Of a stretch of DNA of 5,567 nt, positions 1-5,567 are shown piece by piece. The notes beneath the pieces were generated by a model. The model was not told where the DNA came from. It did no database searches and saw only the letters and a list, made by a program, of their open reading frames with translations. Within the stretch, counting starts at the first letter, position 1; each line of letters begins with the position of its first letter. A program made the position numbers and the translations under genes. Source of the stretch: Thalassospiraceae bacterium (GTDB lineage Bacteria > Pseudomonadota > Alphaproteobacteria > Rhodospirillales > Magnetovibrionaceae); NCBI GenBank assembly GCA_030637845.1, contig DAOWFT010000089.1:1-5567 (forward strand), read 5' to 3'.

Positions 1-929
1 GACAAGGTAACGCCTTGGGCCTTGGCCGCTTTCAGGTTTACGTAAAGCTCGGTCTTGGCCACGCCTTCAACCGCCATGTCGACCGCTGTGCCGCCTTTGA
101 TGATACTCACTACCATGTGTCCGGTCGGACGACCAACGTCATAGTAATTGAAACCGGCGGCGGCAACTGCGCCACGTTTGACCGAATCCGTATCGCCGGC
201 CAGAACCGGGATGGATGCATCGTTGCCGACCTTTACCACCGCTTCAAACGCCGAAATAACGGTGTTATCGGTGGGAATATAAATGGCATCAACCTTGCCG
301 ACCAGTGAGCGGGCCGCGGCCAGCACTTCGCCGGATTTAGTTGCGGCGGCTAATACTACGCTCATGCCCGCCTTGGGGCCCTCGGCCTCGATAAGGCTAA
401 CAAGGCTGACCGAGTTTGCCTCGCCGGGGTTGTAAACAACACCCAAACGCTTGGCCGATGGCACCACCCGCTTAACCAACGCCATGTGCGCGGCAATGGG
501 TGTCATGTCGGTTACGCCGGTAATGTTAGCGCCGGGATGCATGGCATCTGATACCAGCTTGGCCCCAACCGGATCGGTAACCGCGCTAAATACAACCGGA
601 ATGGTTTTGGTATTGGCGGCAACGGTCTGTGCCGACGGGGTAGCGATAGCAACAATTACGTCGGGGCCATCGCCAACGAATTTCTTGGCAACCTGTGCCG
701 CCGTGGCGGGGTTGCCTTGCGCGCTTTCATAGGACCATTTAAGTCCTTTACCTTCGACGTATCCGGCCTCGGCCAGAACGTCTTTAACGCCTTTACGCAC
801 GGCGTCCAGCGCCGGATGTTCAACAATTTGTGTGATGGCTACGTGCTTTTCCGCCGCAAGCGACATGCCTGACGCGCCCAAAAAAGCTGCTGATGCCAGA
901 ACGGCTAACCCCAAACGCTTTGCAATCAT
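1..929 (-). CDS. ABC transporter substrate-binding protein, TrpX-like (ABC_sub_bind family), C-terminus cut by window edge
   Basis: This is a periplasmic solute-binding protein that delivers a small ligand to an ABC importer. The family (ABC_sub_bind, TrpX type) includes proteins assigned to tryptophan or other amino-acid uptake, but the ligand here cannot be read from sequence. I translated 309 codons with no stop before the window edge; family members usually have about 320-330 residues, so only a short tail is missing. Residues 1-26 form a Sec signal peptide: MIAKR, a hydrophobic stretch, then SLAA before EKH. There is no lipobox cysteine, so a soluble periplasmic form is likely. Family-typical stretches are ITQIVEHPALDAVRKG (32-47), ATPSAQ (96-101), PVVFSAVTDPVGAKLV (111-126), NITGVTD (135-141), GVVYNPGEANS (163-173), YIPTDN (217-222) and PVLAGD (241-246). 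The start at 929 is preferred because GGGAG lies 8 bases upstream; an in-frame ATG at 935 would leave only 2 bases. The matching permease and ATPase genes would be expected just beyond the left edge. Confidence 0.9.
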   Translation of the reverse strand, partial: MIAKRLGLAVLASAAFLGASGMSLAAEKHVAITQIVEHPALDAVRKGVKDVLAEAGYVEGKGLKWSYESAQGNPATAAQVAKKFVGDGPDVIVAIATPSAQTVAANTKTIPVVFSAVTDPVGAKLVSDAMHPGANITGVTDMTPIAAHMALVKRVVPSAKRLGVVYNPGEANSVSLVSLIEAEGPKAGMSVVLAAATKSGEVLAAARSLVGKVDAIYIPTDNTVISAFEAVVKVGNDASIPVLAGDTDSVKRGAVAAAGFNYYDVGRPTGHMVVSIIKGGTAVDMAVEGVAKTELYVNLKAAKAQGVTL

Positions 930-937
930 TTCCATAT

Positions 938-942
938 CTCCC
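938..942 (-). promoter_or_regulatory. Shine-Dalgarno site GGGAG for the substrate-binding protein
   Basis: On the minus strand GGGAG sits 8 bases before the ATG at 929 and only 2 bases before the in-frame ATG at 935. The spacing favours 929 as the real start. A further purine run, GGGAAA, lies just upstream and could help ribosome loading. Confidence 0.65.
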
Positions 943-952
943 TTTCCCTTTG

Positions 953-991
953 TTTGTAACGCTCTTATTTATTTGTAACGCTCTTATTTAT
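953..991. repeat. Perfect 19-bp tandem duplication at the membrane-protein stop codon
   Basis: Two identical 19-base units, 953-971 and 972-990, lie head to tail; the plus-strand unit is tttgtaacgctcttattta. Base 991 still matches the period, then it breaks. On the coding strand the upstream unit carries the TAA stop of the membrane protein (986-984), and the other unit carries an equivalent TAA. The duplication therefore lengthens the intergenic spacer without changing the protein. The core octamer TTTGTAAC occurs a third time at 1014-1021, inside the membrane-protein gene. It could be a replication-slippage duplication or a direct-repeat binding site; the sequence does not decide. Confidence 0.95.
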
Positions 992-2843
992 ATGACTCTG
1001 TGACCCGATATATTTTGTAACCTTGCTCAATTTGCCCCACCAGCGCAAGGCCGATTACATCATCACCGCGCGACAGCCTAGCATGAAGGGTGGCGGGGTC
1101 ACGACCGTAAACATATTTTTCAACCCCACCGGGGCAAATCACCACCACATCTACCCCGGTTGCGGAGGGAAAGGCGGCAGCGGTGCTATTTAGCAGATTA
1201 TAGGTTTTGTAAACTGCGGCAGCGTCGGGGTGGATGGGCACCGATAAAACCCTGTGGCGGGAATGAAATAATATGGCAGGGGTTGCGTTGGGGTGGGCCA
1301 GCACCGTCAATTCTTTGCCGTCGGCATAATTTTCAAGCTGCTGCATTGTTTTGTTGAGGTTACAGCGTTTGGCGATAAAGGTTTCCTCAATTAGCTCATA
1401 ATCCGACGAGCTATCCGTGGTTGTTTCTTGCTTGTATTCAACTATTGGCAAATATGCCTGCTTTATAATTGTCGGCAGGCCGACCCACCCGATAATACCG
1501 TCAAGGCTGGCCAGAATTATTAACCCACCAAGGCTTAGCCCCCTTAACAACGCCCAGTTAAACCCGGGCCTGCTTTCCATATGACGAAACATTCTTCCAA
1601 ATAGCGGAATAATAAAAATAACCGCAATAATTTCCGCATAGGTTGCCCAGCGCACTGAATTAATAATTACCAATGCCATGTAAACAAGCATGGATGGCAT
1701 AAATAAAATTGCCGCAGCCCGTGATTTTTTACTATCAAGGGCCAACCACAACGCACTGGCTATGGCTATGCCAACAATTAAATAAACGCCGCCCGTTCCA
1801 AACATGAAACCGTCACCAAAAATACCGCTCCAGGTTTCGACAAACCATTTATCGGCATCGGCCATGGGGCCGTGAATTGCTGCGGGCCTTATGAATAACA
1901 AAACCCCAATAACAAAAATTGTGCTAACGGCGCCAACGGCGGCCCTAATTATGGGATGGCCAAAGCGATTTTCAAATAAGCATACCGCCAACCAGATAAA
2001 TATAATTCCACCCGCATATAACAAACTGAACGTTGAAATACGGTCAAGGGCAAGGCCCGGAAATAAAGTCCCAAATTCAAGCAATAGTGATATTGCGACC
2101 CCAACAAACAATGCCACAGCAGTATTAAGCGACATCTTTGCGGTATTTTTTTCAAACCCCATTACCCATAAAAGGCCCAGCCCGGCATTCAAGGATAAAA
2201 TCGCGACCATGTATTCGGTGCTAATCCAAAGGCCCAATGCCTGCACCATGCCCAATGCCCACGGGGCCAGCTTGTCGCCATTAACCATCCGGTGTGTAAG
2301 CAACAACGACGATACGAACAGCAACAGCAATAACCCGTGATGGTCGGGCCAGTTTTGCGGCAGCAGTATGTAAAGGAAATGGGGAATTAAAAAAACAAAT
2401 ATGGCCGCCCGCTCCAACATGACTGGCTGGCTTTCCCCACAAATAACCGGCAGCCTGGAGGCAAGGGCAAATATTATTATCCCAATGGGCAACGATATTA
2501 GCGGGCCGGCAATATAAACCGCGTCATGCAGCCCGAAAAATGGCTCCAACAACAACGCCAGCGGTGCAACCATTAAATCAAGCGGTCTGGTCCAGTGCAG
2601 AACCAGATGATCGGCCTCGCCAACCCGGGATAATATTTTTGCAAACCAATCACCGCCGCTAAGCCATTGATAAATTCGCTCGAGCCGGACGTAAGCATCA
2701 ACATTAATGTCGGCAATCATTCCCGGCCTGATGGGGCTTGAAAGGGAAAACATAAACAAAAACCAGATCGAGGCGTAGATTAATTCCACCACCCAAATCT
2801 GGCGAAAAGAACTCAGGATTTGTTTAATCCTGTTTGTTGTCAT
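984..2843 (-). CDS. Polytopic membrane protein, putative STT3/GT-C-type glycosyltransferase
   Basis: The protein has 619 residues with about 13-14 predicted membrane helices in residues 17-455, followed by a soluble C-terminal domain (about 460-619), probably periplasmic. The layout resembles GT-C enzymes of the oligosaccharyltransferase STT3/PglB/AglB type, which use a lipid-linked sugar donor. Supporting motifs are an acidic first external loop after helix 1 (DINVDAYVRLERI, with D45 and D49), followed by HWTRPLDL (73-80), and a PDHHG motif (166-170) like the DHH motif of STT3 proteins. E210 sits in a WISTEY stretch and R398 lies in a later helix. The C-terminal part (ILFHSRHRVLSVPIH, VVVICPG, then LHARLSRGDD and IYRV near the end) resembles a widespread uncharacterised proteobacterial family. 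The WWDYG signature of classical oligosaccharyltransferases is absent, so acceptor and product are unknown. The ATG at 2843 overlaps the dehydrogenase stop; AGG just upstream is a weak ribosome site, so translational coupling is likely. The gene is certain; the enzyme class is inferred. Confidence 0.7.
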   Translation of the reverse strand: MTTNRIKQILSSFRQIWVVELIYASIWFLFMFSLSSPIRPGMIADINVDAYVRLERIYQWLSGGDWFAKILSRVGEADHLVLHWTRPLDLMVAPLALLLEPFFGLHDAVYIAGPLISLPIGIIIFALASRLPVICGESQPVMLERAAIFVFLIPHFLYILLPQNWPDHHGLLLLLFVSSLLLTHRMVNGDKLAPWALGMVQALGLWISTEYMVAILSLNAGLGLLWVMGFEKNTAKMSLNTAVALFVGVAISLLLEFGTLFPGLALDRISTFSLLYAGGIIFIWLAVCLFENRFGHPIIRAAVGAVSTIFVIGVLLFIRPAAIHGPMADADKWFVETWSGIFGDGFMFGTGGVYLIVGIAIASALWLALDSKKSRAAAILFMPSMLVYMALVIINSVRWATYAEIIAVIFIIPLFGRMFRHMESRPGFNWALLRGLSLGGLIILASLDGIIGWVGLPTIIKQAYLPIVEYKQETTTDSSSDYELIEETFIAKRCNLNKTMQQLENYADGKELTVLAHPNATPAILFHSRHRVLSVPIHPDAAAVYKTYNLLNSTAAAFPSATGVDVVVICPGGVEKYVYGRDPATLHARLSRGDDVIGLALVGQIEQGYKIYRVTESYK

Positions 2844-2845
2844 TA
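2841..2845 (-). other. TAATG stop-start overlap joining dehydrogenase and membrane-protein genes
   Basis: The coding-strand sequence TAATG holds the TAA stop of the dehydrogenase (2845-2843) and the ATG of the membrane protein (2843-2841), sharing one base. Only a weak AGG ribosome-binding element (in GCAGGTTTA) precedes the ATG. This arrangement is typical of translational coupling and supports one transcript for both genes. Confidence 0.85.
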
Positions 2846-3727
2846 AACCTGCCCGTCTATCAGTTTAAACAGGCCCGAATGATCCAAATCGCCCAAACCT
2901 TTTTCTATCGCCTGATCATATAAATCACGCGACAGCGCCGTTGCCGGAAGATTTAAGTTTATTCCCGCTGCCAGCGTTAATGCCTGGTCCATGTCTTTGC
3001 GCTGGGTGGTGCATTTACCGCCGGGCTTAAAGTTTCCGTCTATCATTCGTGCCCCGTGGACTTCCAATATGCGGCTATCGGCAAAACCGCCCTGCAATGC
3101 CTCGCGGACACGGGCCGGATCGACGCCTGAGTGTTTGGCCAGTGCCAAGGCCTCCGATACCGCGCCAATGGTCAGGCCGACTATTACCTGATTGGCGGCC
3201 TTGGCCACCTGACCGGAACCCGCCGGGCCAACGTGGGTGGTCTTGGCCCCCATAACATCAAACAGGGGTTGCGCCCGGCTGATGGCCGCATCGTCGCCCC
3301 CGGCCATGATGGTTAGCTTGCCATCAACCGCACCGATTTCACCGCCCGATACCGGGGCATCAACCATTTGCCCGCCACGGGCGGCAACCGCTTGGGCAAA
3401 GCGTTTGGCTTCCGTCGCCAGCGTGGTTCCCATATCGATTACCAATGTGTTTTCATTAACCCCTTCGATAACGCCAAACTCACCCAGCAGCACCGCATCC
3501 ACCGCCGGGGTATCGGCCAGCATTAAAATTACAATGTCGGCACGATCGACGACTTCCAAAGGTGAAGTGGTAGCAGACATGCCCTCTTTCGCCAGCTCAG
3601 CCGCCACGCCTTGGGTGCGGTTATAAATAATCATCTCGGCGCCCGCCTTTTGCAGGTTGCGGGCCATGGGTTTTCCCATCAGGCCGAGGCCAATAAAACC
3701 GACGGTTATTTTGTCTAGAGATGTCAT
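2843..3727 (-). CDS. NAD(P)-dependent beta-hydroxyacid dehydrogenase (GarR/3-hydroxyisobutyrate dehydrogenase family)
   Basis: This 294-residue cytosolic oxidoreductase has the usual full length of its family, which reversibly oxidises small beta-hydroxyacids such as 3-hydroxyisobutyrate, D-glycerate (tartronate semialdehyde reductase) or 4-hydroxybutyrate. The N-terminal Rossmann domain (about 6-165) has the nucleotide loop GFIGLGLMGKPMA (10-22) and, after strand 2, YNRT (35-38). An arginine there, rather than an aspartate, points to NADP(H) use. The substrate-binding signature DAPVSGG is at 123-129. The helical C-terminal domain begins near GPAGSGQVAKAAN (167-179), with the expected catalytic lysine K176 and substrate-contact N179, and a conserved KD pair at 244-245. 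All key residues are intact, so the enzyme should be active. Its substrate cannot be told from the motifs, and no neighbour supplies a valine, glycerate or glyoxylate pathway. The start has GGAG 9 bases upstream, inside the last codons of the helicase gene, and the 6-base gap indicates a shared operon. Confidence 0.92.
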   Translation of the reverse strand: MTSLDKITVGFIGLGLMGKPMARNLQKAGAEMIIYNRTQGVAAELAKEGMSATTSPLEVVDRADIVILMLADTPAVDAVLLGEFGVIEGVNENTLVIDMGTTLATEAKRFAQAVAARGGQMVDAPVSGGEIGAVDGKLTIMAGGDDAAISRAQPLFDVMGAKTTHVGPAGSGQVAKAANQVIVGLTIGAVSEALALAKHSGVDPARVREALQGGFADSRILEVHGARMIDGNFKPGGKCTTQRKDMDQALTLAAGINLNLPATALSRDLYDQAIEKGLGDLDHSGLFKLIDGQV

Positions 3728-3733
3728 TTTAAT

Positions 3734-5567
3734 TTACTCCACTCTATCTTCTGAATCTTCTGAAAGAAATGTTCTGGTTTCTGCAATCACGTCTTTTAGG
3801 CCCATACGTTTGACTTCAACCCCGGTTGGAAACGCGCTTAACATTCGTGTTGGTAGCGCACCATCAAGCATCACAAACACGCCGCGATCATCGGCTCGGC
3901 GTACCAACCTGCCATAGGCCTGTTTTAGTTTAAGCCGGGTCATCATTTCATCATAGGCCCTGCCGCCAAAGCGTTCGCGTCTGGCCTTGGTCATTATATC
4001 CGGGCGTAACCACGGGACGCGATCAAACACAATAAGGCGAAGTGAGCGCCCGGGAACATCAATGCCATCACGAACCGCATCGGTGCCAAGCAAGCAGGTG
4101 TTTTGTTCCAGCCGGAAAATATCAATTAAGGTTCCAACATCCAGTGGGTCAACATGCTGGGCCAACAGGTTAAATCCATGCTCATCCAGCCCGGGGGCGA
4201 TGCGTTCATAGACCGCGCGCAACCTGCTAATGGCGGTAAACAGGCCAAGCCCGCCACCGCCGGCGGCTAAAAACAGTTCACGGTATGCACCGGCCACCTG
4301 ATCGAGGCTATTTTTATTAACGTCGTTGGCGATAAATATTTTTGTATGGTTGGCGTAATCAAATGGTGATGGCTGGCTTACCAATATTGGCGGCGATTGC
4401 AAATGTGCGGCCCCGGTTCGGGCCAGCGCCGGTTCCCAGTTTCCCTCATCACGTAGCGTTGCCGAGGTTACCAGCACCCCTTCGGCGGTTTGCGAAAGAG
4501 CGGCCGCCAGCGGCACCGTTGGGTCAACCCAGTGACGATTAAATGAAATATCAATTTCCCGCCCGCCCGCACGTTCGACACTGAACCAGTCGACAAAATC
4601 GGTTTGTTTTGCTTCTTCGCTTTGGTTTTCATCTTCGGTAATTAATGCACCCAACATGGAACGCCACGCAGATATGGGCATTATAGCCCGGCGCTCAACA
4701 CTGCCCATGACCCCTTCTATGCGCGAACGGGCGCTGCTATCCAAATCAGCCGCATCGTCATCTAATTTTTGGCCAAGTATTTTGCAAAGCCCCTTGGCCG
4801 GTTTTTCAATTTCCAACAACTGGCGGTCAAGCTCGGTTGCGGCCTCAGCCATTCCATCACTTAACGGACGGGTCAGGCATTCAAGCGAATATGCGCCGCG
4901 GCCCGCGTCTTTGTCCCGGGCGTACACTTGAATTCTGATTAGTTTTAAAAGCTCTTCGGTTGGACCGTTGACTGCGCCATCGTTCAGGCGCTGGCGCCAG
5001 CCGGGGCCGGGCAGCACGCTGGCAGCACGGCGCAAACCATCAACCATTTGGTCAAGTTTTTCATCATCAACCGTCCAGTCTTCGAGCCGGGTTTTTATTC
5101 CCCGCGAGCGCGATCTGGTTCCAGCCTCGGCCCCCATTATCCAGCGCCTGAGGTCGGCGGTTTCATAGCCCGATAATTGCGCGGAAAATGCGCTGTCGGC
5201 GGCATTAAAAATATGGTGACCCTCGTCAAACACGTAACGTGTCGGCAGGGCAGAATTATCGCTATTATGCGAACCCGCCAGCGCCTGCATTGTTTGCATC
5301 ATTACCAACGCGTGGTTGGCAACCACCAATCTGGCCCTCTGGGCCCGGCGCTGGGAATGTTCGATAAAACATTTGCGGTAGTGCGAACACGCCGAATAGA
5401 GGCATTCACCCCGGGTGTCGGTAAGGTCAACCGTAAGGGCGCGACCTAATAATCCTTCCAGCCATGCGGGGAAATCACCGCCGACCATGTCACCATCGCG
5501 ACTGGCTTCGGCCCAACGGGCAACCAGACCCAAGGCAACGGCGCTGCCCGGGTTGCTTCGCATGCGA
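3734..5567 (-). CDS. dinG: DinG/XPD-family ATP-dependent DNA helicase, N-terminus cut by window edge
   Basis: This is a superfamily 2 iron-sulfur helicase of the DinG/XPD group, a 5'-3' DNA unwinding enzyme linked in its family to repair and R-loop or replication-conflict removal. The frame is open to the right edge; residues are counted from the first in-window Met at 5563, which is internal. The missing part, about 300 residues by comparison with typical relatives, should hold Walker A and the first cluster cysteine. Visible here are three closely spaced cysteines (C54, C59, C65 in ECLYSACSHYRKC), consistent with the 4Fe-4S domain, then VVANHALVM (80-88) and the Walker B box DEGHH (113-117). 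A long charged and helical insertion follows (about 140-340). Then come VTSATL (366-371, motif III), GLGLFTAISRL (438-448, motif IV region), LLGTDAVRDGIDVPG (motif V, from about 491) and QAYGRLVRRADDRG (548-561, motif VI with the arginine fingers). The C-terminal tail ends in an acidic SEDSED run made by a 9-bp tandem duplication. All visible motifs are intact. It is the most upstream gene in view and its promoter lies outside. Confidence 0.92.
   Translation of the reverse strand, partial: RMRSNPGSAVALGLVARWAEASRDGDMVGGDFPAWLEGLLGRALTVDLTDTRGECLYSACSHYRKCFIEHSQRRAQRARLVVANHALVMMQTMQALAGSHNSDNSALPTRYVFDEGHHIFNAADSAFSAQLSGYETADLRRWIMGAEAGTRSRSRGIKTRLEDWTVDDEKLDQMVDGLRRAASVLPGPGWRQRLNDGAVNGPTEELLKLIRIQVYARDKDAGRGAYSLECLTRPLSDGMAEAATELDRQLLEIEKPAKGLCKILGQKLDDDAADLDSSARSRIEGVMGSVERRAIMPISAWRSMLGALITEDENQSEEAKQTDFVDWFSVERAGGREIDISFNRHWVDPTVPLAAALSQTAEGVLVTSATLRDEGNWEPALARTGAAHLQSPPILVSQPSPFDYANHTKIFIANDVNKNSLDQVAGAYRELFLAAGGGGLGLFTAISRLRAVYERIAPGLDEHGFNLLAQHVDPLDVGTLIDIFRLEQNTCLLGTDAVRDGIDVPGRSLRLIVFDRVPWLRPDIMTKARRERFGGRAYDEMMTRLKLKQAYGRLVRRADDRGVFVMLDGALPTRMLSAFPTGVEVKRMGLKDVIAETRTFLSEDSEDRVE
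3737..3740 (-). promoter_or_regulatory. Shine-Dalgarno site GGAG for the dehydrogenase, inside the helicase C-terminal codons
   Basis: On the minus strand GGAG is formed by the last sense codons (GTG GAG) of the helicase gene, immediately before its TAA. It stands 9 bases from the dehydrogenase ATG at 3727, a good spacing. A ribosome terminating on the helicase would be placed to reinitiate here. Confidence 0.75.
3746..3764. repeat. Perfect 9-bp tandem duplication in the helicase C-terminal tail
   Basis: Plus-strand atcttctga occurs twice head to tail, at 3746-3754 and 3755-3763, with one further base matching. It encodes the repeated tripeptide Ser-Glu-Asp near the C-terminus, only a few residues before the stop. 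The duplication is in frame, so it adds three acidic-tail residues. It is probably slippage and functionally neutral. Confidence 0.9.

Noticed and set aside
15..732. Plus-strand open frames (15-308 and 451-732) at the left end
   Set aside because: They lie opposite a continuous minus-strand binding-protein reading frame with a signal peptide and family motifs throughout; that frame lacks a stop only because the window ends.
1949..2155. Minus-strand frame of 68 codons overlapping the membrane-protein gene
   Set aside because: It sits in another frame inside a gene that reads through without interruption, and has no motif or independent ribosome site that I could see.
1891..2340. Plus-strand open frame of 149 codons opposite the membrane-protein gene
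   Set aside because: It is antisense to a well-supported gene, its composition (rich in Asn, Pro, Thr, Ser) is what reversed hydrophobic codons give, and no family motif is visible.
2863..2870. GTTTAAAC palindrome near the dehydrogenase 3' end
   Set aside because: It encodes ordinary codons in the conserved C-terminal part of the enzyme; an 8-base AT-rich palindrome with no repeats around it is likely chance.
3237..3626. Plus-strand open frame of 129 codons opposite the dehydrogenase gene
   Set aside because: It is antisense to a gene with intact catalytic motifs and has a low-complexity Ala/Ser/Thr/Pro composition typical of a shadow frame.
3734..5567. Possibility that the helicase is part of a phage-defence or mobile system
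   Set aside because: DinG-like helicases occur in some plasmid and CRISPR type IV settings, but the neighbours here are a dehydrogenase, a membrane protein and a transporter component; no nuclease, integrase, repeat array or other defence gene is visible.

Overview
The window reads as a compact, single-strand gene cluster from a bacterial chromosome. The DinG-type helicase (with an alphaproteobacterial look), the TrpX-like binding protein and a proteobacterial family of GT-C-like membrane proteins together suggest an alphaproteobacterium, possibly a free-living or marine one. That assignment is inference from protein style and moderate GC content. No rRNA or other marker gene is present to settle it.

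All four genes lie on the minus strand, so transcription runs from high to low coordinates. First comes a DinG/XPD-type ATP-dependent helicase (5567-3734), cut by the window edge and missing its N-terminal part. After 6 bases follows a complete beta-hydroxyacid dehydrogenase of the GarR/HIBADH family (3727-2843). Its stop overlaps, by one base (TAATG), the start of a 619-residue polytopic membrane protein (2843-984). That protein looks like an STT3/GT-C-type glycosyltransferase with a periplasmic C-terminal domain. A 54-base gap containing most of a perfect 19-bp tandem duplication separates it from a TrpX-like ABC transporter substrate-binding protein (929-1), which runs off the left edge just short of its C-terminus.

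The first three genes are packed tightly enough to be one operon with coupled translation. The binding protein could be read from the same transcript or from its own promoter near 940-1030, but no convincing promoter or terminator was found. The gene products do not form an obvious pathway: DNA repair helicase, small-molecule dehydrogenase, envelope glycosyl-transfer candidate and nutrient-uptake component. The grouping looks like a housekeeping or genomic-neighbourhood cluster rather than a specialised system.

No mobile element, CRISPR array, tRNA, rRNA or phage gene was seen. The points most worth a second look are the uncharacterised GT-C-like membrane protein, its locally AT-rich membrane-spanning part, and two perfect short tandem duplications (19 bp and 9 bp), each at the 3' end of a gene.
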